From: Oscheius onirici
Lineage: Eukaryota; Nematoda; Chromadorea; Rhabditida; Rhabditidae
Assembly: GCA_932521025.1 (NCBI GenBank)
Contig: OW051471.1
Location: forward strand, 10,230,001-10,294,000
Length of the DNA stretch: 64,000 bases
Direction of reading: 5' to 3'
Notes under the pieces: model-generated
What the model was told of the DNA's origin: nothing
Databases searched by the model: none
The model's input: the letters and a program-made list of their open reading frames with translations, nothing else
Shown here: positions 22,417-33,576 of the stretch, piece by piece
Layout of the letters: each line of letters opens with the position of its first letter
How positions within the stretch are numbered: position 1 is the first letter of the stretch
Made by a program: the position numbers and the translations under genes

Positions 22417-23270
22417 ACAAATCTGGATCTGTGAAAAAGTGGATTCTTTGAAGAAGAAGGAATTTGTCTTTACCCTAATTTTTACTGAATTCAATCGGAC
22501 AAAAAGAGAACAATAACTTGTCTGAACTGCGCAACCTGACAAAAAGAGAACAATATTTCCTACAAAAGTCAAATCCTCGTCTTTTTTCATAGGATCACTC
22601 TTTTATCGGCAGCTCCAGAAAACCTGATTGTAACATCGAAGAAAACGCAATACGTTTGACCCACAGCCAAAAATGAGCAGTGAACAATTTTTAGCGCTCA
22701 ACGATAGTGACATGAAACTGCTGTGAATCAAGGAATATTAGGCTGAGAAGTTTGTGACGGGAATCCAGTTACAGAAATTTTCCCGATGTTTTTATCACAC
22801 TGATAGCAAAGGGATCTAGTTGATATCGGATACAACGAGTAGAAGAAAAAGCCGGAGAAAAACAACTAGATTCTCTCCCAATGAAAAACTTCTTTTCCAA
22901 CTCTTGTCCCTAACTCGACAGCACTCTCTCCTCACGCCTACGCAGTTTGTGGAACAGACGATAAAAGAGTGATGCTATGAGAAAAGACGAGGATTTGACT
23001 TTTGTAAGAGCTATTGTTCTCTTTTTGTTGTGTAGTTCACACAAAAGTATTGTTCTCTTTTTGTTCGTTCAGTAAAACAAGGGGCAAAGACAAATCCCTT
23101 CTTCTTCAAAGAATCCACTTTTTCACAGATCCAGATTGTTCCCTTTTTGCCAAAATTCATAGAATTTATGAATAGTGACTCTCCATACACTAGCAAAAAG
23201 TGTGAACCATCTTTTTCGGTACGGTCCGGCTCATTTTTCGTACAAACACCAGACCGGCCAGAACTTTAAC
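22417..23270. repeat. Right inverted-repeat element flanking a str gene
   Basis: Arms 22417-22604 and 22971-23176 are inverted copies of each other and of the arms at 19959-20661. The outer end finishes with TCATAGAATTTATGAATAGT at 23176 and is followed by a region around 23220-23250 that is the complement of the left flank, including GGCTCATTTTTCGTAC. The inner end starts at ATCTGGATCT without the terminal block. It abuts the point where promoter similarity to the 12010 str gene ends. Confidence 0.75.
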
Positions 23271-23708
23271 GTACTGATGTCGAGCTACTCCAAGAAAAGA
23301 TCGAGTCTGCATTGGTTAGAGATCATGCCTCACAATCCCTTACGATCAAGCTTTTGGTATTTTGGTTCTTTGTTACGATATTTCCCACCACCTTTCGAGA
23401 ACTGGCAAAGCTAAATCCACAGCCGATGTAGGTAATAGGAATTTAATGGGGGAGTACTGAAAATATCGTTCTGCGTTCAAGGGCAAGGACTTCTTTGTTG
23501 GCTTTCAGCATAACGTTTTTTGTGTCGGCTTTACAAGAATTCCGATCTCTTGTGATTCATTTTTTGTAGAACTATCCGACACATAACAACAAAAACAACT
23601 TGTGACCACCAAAATTCAAAAGTCCTTTATTTCAAAAAGCGAAAAAACATGCAAAAATGTTGGTTATCATGGTGCCCGAATGAAGTCCTCGGAGATCACA
23701 GAATGTCG

Positions 23709-24539
23709 TCAAAATTTGCCTGAACCCTGCGAAATGAGATTAAAAAAGGGTAACTTGAAATACCTCCAATAGGGACTCTTTTCTTCCCGAACAGTAAGAA
23801 GTCTTTCCTACTTGGTCTTCAATGGACATTTGAGAGAGACGGTGAGCAATGTCTGCACTGTAGCCATGCTTGATCTTCTTCATGACATCCCGGAGCAGAA
23901 AACGCCAAAGAATGATCACACTGTCAATATCATTGTCAGGGAATTTTCTGGATGAGTGCAAAGTCTTGCGAACGTTGTAGATAGTACACTCGAGGAAAGT
24001 TGACCAGTAGTAGCTTCTAAAATCAGACATGTGATCTTCCTTGAGGTAAACAAATGAGGATCTACCTGTCAGGGGGATTCAAAAAAAAGCGTGAATCTAT
24101 GAAACCCAGTGGCTGGTTTCCGCCCTTCTTACCTGAACTTTCCATAAACTTCCAGCTTTCCATGCCGTCTGCCAAGATTGTCCAAAATCGGATCCAAAGT
24201 TTCCAAGTGATCCAAGGAATTGGCTGCCATTTCAACAACCTAAATCCGATTTTTAGATATGTTAAAACTTTTTCCAATGCCTGAATGAATCGGAGTGCTT
24301 GAAAGCTGAACTCGTTCTGTTTCCTGTCCGGCTTCGAATTGTGGAACCTCATCTTCGGAAAGAGTTTCCGCGCTTCCGGGCACTAAAACCTCAGCTGTGT
24401 TTTTCTCCCCTAGCTGCCCAACCTGATTAAATATCATCTCGTAGATGTCACATCCGAGCGTCTGCTTTCCAGGCTCGAGAACTTTCCACGCCTTGCGGAG
24501 AAGTTCCTTTTCCTCATCAGTGAAACAATACCACTCCAT
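23709..24539 (-). CDS. Globin (202 aa)
   Basis: Exons 24539-24423, 24382-24269, 24239-24133, 24016-23764 and 23726-23709 total 609 nt and close in frame. The fold is read as follows: DEEKELLRKAWKVLEP (A helix), CPEARKLFPKM (C and CD region), NEFSFQALRFIQALEK (E helix), LDPILDNLGRRHGKL (F helix) and YYWSTFLECTIYNVRK (G helix). His103 in GRRHGKL fits the proximal haem ligand. The pattern FQALRFxQ and LGRRHGKL is typical of nematode globins. About 60 residues after the H-helix region extend beyond a minimal 150-residue globin. The start is 11 bases after a TTTCAG acceptor, fitting trans-splicing; an in-frame ATG at 24599 precedes that acceptor. Likely intracellular haem protein; ligand use unknown. 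Confidence 0.85.
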
Positions 24540-27500
24540 TTCGGGCACTGAAATAAGGCAAAGATGAGAAGCTATTTTCGACTCGAACAGTGATTGCATG
24601 CTCTCTCACACAATTGGATTACTGAAATGTTGCCGGGAACACGAAATCTCGTGGCAAAAAAGTGGAAAAGAGAGCCCAAAGTTCTAAATTCTAATTACAC
24701 GCGAGTGCAGTAAATGATCAGATAAAGGGGTCGGCCTAGAAAATATGGCTGTGTCTGAAAGGTTCAAGTAGAAACCGCGTGAGAACCAGACTATGAGTCA
24801 AATGCCTTGGGAGAAAACTATTTGCCTCTCAGGAAGTGTTATGAGACTGAATGTGTACATTTTGTCTGGTTAGAATGCGGAAAAATAAAATGAAAATGAG
24901 AGTATAAATGTTAAGAATCGGGAAGATTTCGTGCTCTTTGAAACATAGATTTCGTACTAATTTTTAATGTTAGCGCAAAAAAATGAAGTTCTATCTTACC
25001 GTGATACTTTACAGCGAGCATTTCGTTGTGTTCACAATGAGCAAACAAACACCTCTCAAAGTCTAATTGAGGACGGTCTCACAAGACCTCTGAGAATAGT
25101 AAATTAGCCTAGTTTTGGTCTTCCTTTTCTTAAGAAAAACAAACATCTGATCAAAAAAAGGACACAGCTGTTCCTCCGGCTTAAGGTCTAGGTCCAGAAG
25201 ATGAAAAAGGATGCGCCGGCTAAGCGGACGGATAGCTGGCCAAAGCTAGCGCCTAATCTATTTAATGACTAAGTCGTGAAAGGAAATGCGAGCACTATTA
25301 GCCACTCTGGACTTTAATTTTTGCCTCAGAAAGACTTCCAGGCAGAGAAACAATGGACCTTTTTAATTCATAAAGGTGTCTTGTAAAGGATGGTGAAAAG
25401 TTTGAGGAATGGAAAAAATATGGGTATTGACACGGGTCGTCAGAAATGAGGATAATACTCAAGACAAAACATTGCATTTGTAACTGTATTGTTCCTCGGC
25501 TCAACCACAATTCCCCTTCTCGACTCCCAAAGTTTCACTGAGGTTGAAAACGCTCCCATACCAAACTCTATAGGGTTCTCACAATCTAAAATTGTTTCAG
25601 AGTGTTTTCTGAAAATGTCACTGATTTTTCGAGCATTCAGACCGAAACGTTTTTAGCATCGCAAGGAACTTGAGCATAAAGGATAAGATATTTCTGTCAC
25701 TAATAGGAAAAAATCGAGGTGTTCTCTGCAATTCCAAACTTTTGAGCTTCAGATCTCTGAAGCCTACAACGTTTGCGCGAAGCCCTGTTTCTCTACTTTC
25801 CATCTCTCCTCTTTGCAAAGAAAAAGTTGTGTTGATGTTAGAGGAGACGACTAGGGAGAGGAAATTAAAGCCATTAGGGTGCCTAGCTCGAGTTGGACAG
25901 AAGCGTAGATCACTCTGCCTCTAACTCGTTGGCAGATGACTTTAAACGTCTAAAAGCGAACACACCTTAGTGGAACAAAACTGGAACAATCAGGGGCTCT
26001 GAGAGTTGCGCGGAAATATACGTGCGAAATGCTACAAATCGGAAGCAGAACACAAAGCCAGCGTTCTTGCGAACAGATTCGCACTCTCTTCAGCTGAATG
26101 TTTACCTTCAAAAACTTCTGAAGAAGAAGAATCGGAAGAACTCATCTTTCGCTTGCAGTAACTGGCTCAGTTTGGGAGCTAGAGGTCCTCTTGTCAGTTG
26201 CATAATCCCCTCTCTCCCTAACTTGCAAGCGTGCTCGTCAATTGCACGAGACTTAAAGGCAGACGTGAGTTCAAAGAAGGCACGCACACAGACTCCCCGA
26301 TTTAGACTGCTAATCCTTAAAATGAGGAAAAGTTTGGTGGAAACCCTGCAACAATTTAAACGTTGACTGTGATTAGACACGTCATTTGCAGGCTTGCAGA
26401 AAAAAGTATTATCCACCTCGAGAGTGCATGTGAAAGTGTGTTCATTTCGCGCCCCTAATCGTCTTTTGATCCCACGCACCGATTTCTGTTCTTCCCTCGA
26501 ACGAAATTCATTCAATTGCAACAAAGGCAAGCCTTCTAGTTCAATTGCTATCTCTCGGCATACGGGAGCAGATTCAGTTTCATTGCTCACGGAAACGCGT
26601 AACGACGAAAGAGTGACCAGAGATCAGAGTCAGACAAATCTGTGTGTTTTTATCATGGCTACTGCTGGTTACAGTATAATAACACAACTTTTGGGTCTGA
26701 TAACAGCTTTTTCATTCGAAGTCGCAGGGAACGAATTGAAAAGCTTGTAGCTTAATGGGTTGACAACAAACGATGTGCGGTTTCATGAAGAAAGCAGAAT
26801 CATTAATCTGATGTTTAACAGTATTCCGAAAAAAAGCAAATAAGTGTGACACGAAGCGCAGACAAATTCTTAGCCTTTTAACTTTCCCTCGTAAGCAAAA
26901 ACACGCGTTTCCTGAACTATTAGGGAAGTGTAACGCGACATTCTTGTGCTTGTGGCCTTTGCTCTAATCATAGACGAAAAATTGAACAACGCCGCTAAAA
27001 AGTCAAATAGCCAGAAATACGAGTAATCTGAGACTTCAAGTAGACAAATAGAGAGGTTCAGAGACTGGCAATGGACTTTGATGACCCAAGGTTTAAAGAG
27101 GGCCTTGCGCAGTTGGGAGGAATTAGTAGACGTTCTTTTTGGAAGAACACAATCGAGTTCAAAAGATTCAAAAGACTTTTTCTTTTTCTGGTAACCATAC
27201 AATTTCACTGCAAGATTCTGTGAGACCATGGGAAATAATTCCAAGGCTACGTGTTCTCGAACACGAAATGAGTGTGGACTTTGATGAATGCAAGAAAAAT
27301 ACATGCAGAGGATCGAATTTCAGCAGAGGCGTGTAGTTTTTGGACTTATTGTTTCAGTTTTCTCTTTATCAGAATCCAAAAGCAAACTGACCTTCCCAGA
27401 ACGACTTTTGCTTGATGAGATATTTTGAGCCGGTGCTGTCTGCGGATATTGCGAGACGAAAGTTGAAAATGAGGCCCAAAAGGCGTCTGGAAAGGAAATG

Positions 27501-27659
27501 AGCCGGGGTATCTTGGCGGGAAATTGAAGGACCAGCGTATCTGATTGTTTTAGATGGAGTCCAAACAATTAACTGCTCAGAAGATTAGAGTTCTTCAGAA
27601 CTGTCGCAAAATAGTCACTCTTGTGATAAAATTTAATAGAATGCAGTTACAATAAACCT
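24540..27659. other. 3.1-kb interval without a supported gene
   Basis: Lies between the divergently oriented 5' end of the globin gene and the 3' end of a serpentine receptor. A 160-residue minus-strand frame at 26108-26590 overlaps plus-strand frames of 114 and 118 residues; none has a recognisable domain, signal peptide or splice-linked exon. No tRNA, rRNA or repeat copy was identified. Confidence 0.4.
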
Positions 27660-29415
27660 TTATTGCATCGGTCTAACACTCATCACAGTATTCGATTGAG
27701 ACGACACAGGCTTATTGAACTTGATCAGCCTCAATCTGTCCAACAATTTCCGTAGGCCATGATAGTACGGAGTCGTCAGCAGGCACGTAATAAGAGCACT
27801 TGACAAAGGATAAGCAGCTGACATTATAGTGATACTGTTCCAGGTGAACTCAGAAGGAGTGGAACATTTCGTAGCTTCGATTAAAGCCGGAATTCCGGTG
27901 AAAAAACAAAGGAGTACATTAATGCAGGGTACCAGCGCCTAAAAACGATTCTCTTGAAAGAAAATCAGTCAGAAAACCTGGCAAAAAAGCATCTTTGACA
28001 ATTCTTTTTGTTGCTTTCCATTTCTAGAGCTTACCATCGATCGTGACATTTGAAAGTGAATTCGTCTGTGAGTCAAATAGGTGAGCAAGAAAACACAGCC
28101 TAGAGCAAGAGCTATGCAAACCCCCACTGGTAAAACTGAAAACTTTTGAAGCTGATGCCAGACAGTTGCATAACAAACCTAATGTATAGTTCGCGCTCCT
28201 ACAAAAGTCGTAAGTCGTCAATACGTCGGTCTGGAAATTGAGGTAGAATAGATATTGAGAAAGATTGTTGTCGGTAGTATAACGAAGTAGTTCCTGTAAT
28301 TTTGTTCATAGCTAGTCAGGTTTTGTTTATTCGGTTTTCAAGGTAGTTTACCTGACCGAGATAACATTCGAAGCTTAGAGGGGTCTTGGAATAAAGTCTG
28401 TCAGATTAACTTTCTGAAATAATAGCCGAAAAGCGAGATTTCGCGGCGTAAATTTCAAAAAGACCTAAGTTAAAAACCAGTTTTAGCTTAGTCAAAGCTT
28501 CCTCTCAAGCTTTCTTAATCAATCGTCTGCTGACTGTCACGAAAAACAGGAGGAACAGCTGGTCGATCTGATGGCTTTCTGTGAGCAGCAGAAGAACGAC
28601 TTGGACACAAAGAATAGCGTTCTTCTGGCCATCAGCAAGGGTCAGCATCTACAGCAGCTTATTACACACAGGAGGATATCATCAACAACTACAATTCCTA
28701 GACGGTAATAAAGGAAGACGTTTAAAAGGAAGACGTTCCTCCTTTTCGAAGATCGGTAAATTGGTTTTAGTTTGCTACGAATTAAAGAAGTTTCTAGAAA
28801 AGGCTTTGGAATCTCGTTACATATTATTATTGAACTCCAGTAGCTGGCGCTTGGATTTAACAAACCTCAGTTGTCATAAACACCTGCAATGCTAAATAGG
28901 AGCCACACAGCGTCCCAACAATGGCGGCGAATATATGAAGCGGAATGTACCTAAAGTTTAAACATATTTCGACATATGAGGCAGTACCACCAGTACTGAA
29001 TCTTCACATTTACATTGTATACCGCTAGTAGGCGAAAGAGGCCACATTCGATAATGCAAGCGCCGGACAACAGCAAAAATACGCAAACTGATATCACCTG
29101 AAAATTTGTAACTGAAAGACTTAAAAAACTACTTACAGCAACAGTTCCCCCATAATTAGGACCGATGAGGCGAAAGAAACCATTGAATTTCAGTGTGGGC
29201 AGGGGATACAAATATTCGGGAGCTGCACCTAGACCGCCACAGAACAGAGCAATAGCTTCGAATATCATCATGAAAAGTAGAATAGGCTTTATATTTTTCA
29301 TCTTCGCCGGAGTCCGTGTGATAATTAGGGCAATGCAGGAGAAGACAGAGATGAAGGAACTAGATCCTAGCGTATATAAAACGAGGAAATAAAGAACTGA
29401 AGAAATGGTAACCAT
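27660..29415 (-). CDS. Serpentine receptor, nematode chemoreceptor type (313 aa)
   Basis: Exons 29415-29137, 29097-28997, 28950-28884, 28293-28179, 28135-28035 and 27938-27660 total 942 nt and close in frame. Helix 1 (TLGSSSFISVFSCIALII) is followed by MKNIKPILLFMMIFEA. IECGLFRLLAVYN ends helix 3. YIPLHIFAAIVGTLCGSYL forms helix 4 and LPVGVCIALALGCVFLLTY helix 5. Helix 7 ends with CLLTTPYYHGLRKLL, a P-Y-Y form of the PYR-type end seen in SRH, SRI and SRD receptors. One donor (28997) is CA|GTACTG, weaker than the rest but the only choice that keeps helix 4 in frame. The 590-bp intron 3 is unexplained. The subfamily is not assigned. Confidence 0.8.
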
Positions 29416-30080
29416 GAAATTCAGCAGCTGGCTGTGCCTGACTTTTACTGATAACTAGTGAGCAGAGAAGTTCGCCAGCTGCTTTTTCAGTCTTCGAACT
29501 GCCGAGCAGAAGTTTTTAACAGTGTTTCAATAAACAGCTAGTTGTGCGTTAGTGATTCGCTTACGCAGCTTAACATTGATGACTTTCGGATCTTATTTTT
29601 CATTTCAGTCTCTGAGTCCTGCAGAAAATTCGTTGGAGAAGAGCAGCCTTCTACCCTGATCTTATCATTCACGAGCAGGCTACGAGTATGATCGTCGCCG
29701 TTTCGTTCGAAATTGGGATAGAGTTGTTGCCTGTGGTGCCCAAACAATATACGAAACGTTCTAGATTTCAATTGAACTCGAAGACAAAGCCCATGACAAA
29801 TCCATGCCAGCCAAATCATTCGGACTTGAACACAACGACACTCCGACTTGACCGGTTCTGATCATCTTTTGATCGTACTATCCGTGACTAGAAGTTTACG
29901 GGGAAAAACTGAAAAGAAAAAATCATACAGTGATTTTTTATATTCACAGCTGGTGCACCTGCAGTAGACTGATTTCTACAGGTTGATAAATATATTCAGT
30001 GCTCTGTTTATTATCAAAAGAGAACGAATAAAACACTATCTTTTATTCCAACACCAGCCGGCCTGTCGGCAACTTTTTTT
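29416..30080. other. Intergenic interval, no gene seen
   Basis: Lies between the 5' end of a serpentine receptor and a SINE. It could hold the missing 5' exons of the membrane-protein gene that becomes visible at 30587, but no signal peptide exon with a matching donor was found. Confidence 0.4.
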
Positions 30081-30210
30081 ACGTGTGTTTCGTCTGGGTG
30101 AAGACGGCGACTCTTAACAATACACCAAAATTTGTGGCCTCGGACAATATAACAAACACACAGAGTCCACGACAGACACCATTGCGCTTTAGTAGTAGAG
30201 AGACCATAAA
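30081..30210 (-). mobile_element. tRNA-derived SINE (third family), partial
   Basis: Shares GACTCTTAACAATACACCAA, CACAGAGTC and GACAGACACCATT in order with the copy at 32791-32970. Its outer end (GCGCTTTAGTAGTAGAGAGA) also occurs at 35329-35350. The B box itself is degraded here. Confidence 0.6.
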
Positions 30211-30586
30211 ATCTTCTAGATGAGTAACTTCCGACCCATATCATTCATATAGAGATTAGAGTTGCCCTGCCGGAAGACAAGAACCAAAAAAAGTTCGCGG
30301 GAGCTAAAAACCAGTTTAATAAATCTCGTAATCGGAACAAGGTTCGAACGACCGAATCCGCTTGAAATATACAACTGGATCATGCAATAGTTCGGGTATA
30401 ACGTTTCTAGCTAAAGTTCAAACAGATAATGCAAAGTTTCTAGAAAGTCTGTATAATGATTTGGGCACTTTGTACTTATAAACTTCTTCAGGTAACGGAA
30501 GACCTGATGGCTTGGAGTGAACAAAAAAAACAAGTTTTGTAAACTGCGTAAGCTATTTTTCTTCTTGCCTACTTTTTCATATTCAG

Positions 30587-31391
30587 GACCATCATCCTTA
30601 TCGTAGTCATTGTCCTTCTCATTCTGGCCTTTCTTGTCGCCGTGGGTGTTTTGTGCTATCGAAGATGGAAGGATAAAAAGAAGCCGGCCAAAAAGGGCAA
30701 AAAGGACGGGAATGTTAAGGATCTGGAAGCTAACACTACTGTCAAGCCAGTCACCGAGATGAGAGTCACGACTGTTGACGAGACCCAAAGGGACGGTGAC
30801 CCCAAGGACCCACCAAGATTGTCTCTTAAACTGATCCAGCACCTGCTACCAATCCTCCGAGTAACTGGGATACCAGCCCGAGTTCGGCCCGAAAGGCAAG
30901 GTGGTGGCAGGAATAATCGACAAGGATCATTTCAAGATGCTCGGACCCCTGCACGTCCACAAGCACAAAGGACCATTGGTGAGTTGCGTGACAAAATCAG
31001 ATAAAAAATCGTTTAGGTCCATCAGTACGCTGACGAGGATGACAAGTCGGTCAAAATGCCCACTCCGTTCTTTGATGACAATCTCAATGACGTCGTTGAC
31101 ATCGGCACTGACATCGAACAGTTTTCCACCAGCATGCTGAACTCGGATTCTGGACTCGTCACGGACCCGGATACGGTTCAAGAGAATCACAGCGAGCAGT
31201 TCAAGCTGCCGAAGGGATGGGTGCCACCAGCACACTCTTTCAGGAGACGACAGGTCCCGAAGAGAAAGCCTGATGCTGTAAAGACAATGATTCGCCCCGA
31301 GGATAACAAGAAAAAAACCGCTTCGTTTGGAAAAGGCAAGAAGAAGTCTCCCACCGATGATGGTAAAAAGAAGAAGGCTGCCTCGCACTGA
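30587..31391 (+). CDS. Single-pass membrane protein with long basic cytoplasmic tail, 5' exons not found
   Basis: The first visible exon starts after ATATTCAG at 30587 and opens directly into a transmembrane helix (VVIVLLILAFLVAVGVLCY) followed by RRWKDKKKPAKKGKKDG. A later exon, from about 30890 to 30979, encodes KGKVVAGIIDKDHFKMLGPL. The last, 31017-31391, begins VHQYADEDDKSVKMPTPFFD and ends in a Lys-rich tail with stop at 31389-31391. The junction between the first two is unclear because the frame must change between 30780 and 30890. An ectodomain and signal peptide should be encoded upstream. The layout resembles the protein at 16891-18195. No family recognised. Confidence 0.55.
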
Positions 31392-31589
31392 AGGCAATAA
31401 AGCACCCGGAGTGTACCGTAGTCTTGTCTGAGTCAAAATTTGCTGATCCTTCTTTGGTCAGCAATGTTCATGCTTTCTTTCTCGTCTTACTGCTTCTGAT
31501 CAGAATACTTATTCCCGATCGAAGCGACTTTCTCTTTACGTAACACCTTTATCTCAGCCATTACTTTTAGATTTTTGGTTTATTCGCGG

Positions 31590-31808
31590 TGATCTACGGG
31601 GGTTCCGTGTGGCGAACGTACGCTTCTCCTGGCGGTAGATGCGAGTGGAGGGTTATGATCCGAGCTTCTCCAGTGCTAGTTGGACCGGGACAGGCTAGGC
31701 TGGCGAGAGATGCCAGGGTAGAATACCTTCGTGTACTACCACCCGGAATTGAACTTGCGATCGCTTTCTTCATAGACTGTCATCCTATCCACTTGACTAT
31801 CCGGGCCA
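31590..31808 (-). mobile_element. tRNA-derived SINE (first family), best copy
   Basis: Read on the minus strand from 31806: GCCCGGATAGTCAAGTGGAT (acceptor stem and A box), then GTCTATGAAG in the anticodon-arm position, then AAGTTCAATTCCGGGTGG (B box and paired acceptor end). A tRNA-unrelated body of about 130 bp follows. CCCGGA and TCCGGG can pair as an acceptor stem, so the head is still tRNA-shaped. A partial copy is at 355-430. Confidence 0.65.
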
Positions 31809-31845
31809 TTACTTAATAACCGTTACACTGTTATTTAAAAAGTCG

Positions 31846-32345
31846 TCAAGACAAAGAGTTCGATGGCTTTTTACAAACATATGTTCTCATATCCTGCTTG
31901 CAATCTTCGTCGCTCCACTGCCGGTACCAAGGAACAGGTGGTCCGTCCGCCACCAGCTGTACACAGTTCTCTCCGTCCCGAACATCGTCTGGTTGATTGA
32001 ACGCAAAGTTCACGTAGTCTAGCTGAAGAAGAACAAAATTTTGTTAGACTGGGGAAACGTACGGGTGAACCGTCCAGATTGTACCAGCTATCCACATGGG
32101 GAGTCGTCCTCATAATGCCGATACCAACTTGATGATGGAGGAATTGAGAGACCCCGGAAGCTGATATTTCTAAATTTTGTTGTTAACAAAAGAAAATCAA
32201 AGAACCTATGACGAAATCATTTTCTTCTTGACTGTGAATAGATGTTAGATGACCACCGGAAGCAGTACACATTATTTCGGCTGCGGCAAAATTTGTTTGG
32301 CCAAAGTTGGCTCTCGATTGGTTACAACAATCGGTAAAATGTATG
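31846..32345 (-). pseudogene. C-type lectin-like gene, damaged or incomplete 5' end
   Basis: Exons 32206 upward to about 32320, then 32169-32063 and 32022-31846, join in frame. They encode a C-type lectin domain: ASGGHLTSIHSQEENDFVI, DSWYNLDGSPLDYVNF, GENCVQLVADGPP and DEDCKQDMRTYVCKK, ending PSNSLS. The usual opening CDSGWTY is present at about 32320-32340 but one reading frame away from the rest, in a run of T, as if one base had been lost. No signal-peptide exon was found upstream. It may be a pseudogene, or a frameshift in the assembly may hide a working gene. Secreted lectins of this class are often linked to immunity and surface interactions in nematodes. Confidence 0.55.
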
Positions 32346-32790
32346 TCCATCCGGAATCACAACGTGCTTAAGATTCTCGTTCTCTGCCTCTCTGTCTCTA
32401 TGTTTTAATGTCCCTGTTTCTGTCGATTTCCGTCTCTCTGTCCTTCTCTCTCACTGTTCCAACCCACGAACTGCTTACACTTAACAATCGTAGATTTCCC
32501 AACTTCACCACTTACTTTAGCCTGAAATTTATTGCTCTTTCAAAAAACACATCCTATCTCTTTTGATCCCTTTCTTAGTCAACCGATCTCTTCTGATCCT
32601 GTCATGTCTTCTTCCTTCCCTAATCAATCGGACCTTTTTCATTCTTTCTCAGGGATCTCATCTCCCTCCTAAAAAAACAAAACCGATACGAATTTTCCTA
32701 TTTTCCGACCATACAATTTCTATCTTATCTTATACAGATCAACCGGTCCCTTCTAATCCCCTACCGGTTACCCTGACTCTATTTCCTACT

Positions 32791-32970
32791 CAAAACAATT
32801 TAGCAAAAATATTTGACGAGGAGAGATGTCGAACCCGGGTCGTCTGGGTGGAGATAGCGACTCTTAACAATACACCAAAATTTCGTGACCACAGGCAAAC
32901 AAACAGACAAACACAGCCACAGAGTCAGCCACAGACACCATTTCGCTTTAATATTAAAGATAAACAGTTG
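32791..32970 (-). mobile_element. tRNA-derived SINE (third family), longest copy
   Basis: In complement this copy shows an A-box-like TGGTGTATTGTTAAGAGTCG and a B box GACCCGGGTTCGACA (forward 32828-32842), followed by TTGCTAAATTGTTTTG. It overlaps no coding exon. It links the copies at 18761-18857 (shared B box and tail) and at 30081-30210 (shared head and flank). Confidence 0.65.
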
Positions 32971-33031
32971 TCGAAAATCACATGGGGCTGCTATCTCCTC
33001 CCGGCACATGGGTTTTCTCTGACAAAGAGAA

Positions 33032-33392
33032 CCGGAGGGGGCAACGTGCGTTAGCCACAAATTTCGTTTTTCACCAGTAAATGAGGGTGACCACAACATC
33101 AGTATGCTTTTAGTGATAGCCTAAGCATTTAACAGGGGTTATCACTCTCGCCGTGGGCTTTCAGTTGGGTCGGAGATGTCATAACTTTCTGGCAATCAGT
33201 ATGCTTCTAGTGATAGCCTAAGCCTTAAAAAAGGGTTAATCACTATCGTTGTGCATCTCAGTTGGGCTGACAATGTCATCACTTTCCCTTCTTGTTACCT
33301 ATGCATTCAACTTAGATATTCGCGAAAAATAGTCCCTCCCTTTTCTACAGGTGAAAAAAACGAAATTTGTGGCTAACGCACGCCTCCCCCGG
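33032..33392. mobile_element. MITE-like element with about 43-bp inverted ends and two internal 95-bp repeats
   Basis: The left arm 33032-33075 (CGTGCGTTAGCCACAAATTT) and right arm 33350-33392 are complements with two or three small gaps. Inside, a unit starting ATCAGTATGCTT is tandemly repeated at 33098-33194 and 33195-33286, both copies sharing TAGTGATAGCCTAAGC and TCAGTTGGG. No protein is encoded. Confidence 0.65.
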
Positions 33393-33576
33393 AGGGACTA
33401 TTCCTTCAAACTCCAGAGCCAGTCTATACATCTTGTCCACCATAGGTTCCAGACACTTCTCTATTTTGAGATATTCTTCGACAGTCAAATCCTTCCGGTC
33501 AAAAATTACTTTGAGTTTGAAGAAACGATCCTCACACTTTTTGGAAGCCCTGAGATACTTGGTGCGGATTGGGGTC
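33345..33576 (-). CDS. Possible 3' exon of an unrecognised gene
   Basis: After a TTTCAG acceptor (exon from 33576), the minus strand stays open for about 75 residues with amphipathic, charged composition: SKKCEDRFFKLKV, DLTVEEYLKIEKCLEPMVDK, LALEFEGIVPPGEA. The stop lies inside the right arm of the neighbouring MITE-like element, so the original end may have been replaced. No upstream exon was found and no family recognised. It may be a gene fragment. Confidence 0.3.

Noticed and set aside
19870-23270. Calling the region a proven composite transposon
   Set aside because: No target-site duplication or transposase was seen, so only the inverted-repeat structure is claimed.
26022-26750. Overlapping frames of 114, 118 and 160 residues
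   Set aside because: Both strands are open, composition is unremarkable, and no domain, leader or linked exon was found.
33098-33286. CRISPR-like repeats
   Set aside because: Only two adjacent 95-bp units without spacers, inside an element with inverted ends, in a eukaryotic genome.
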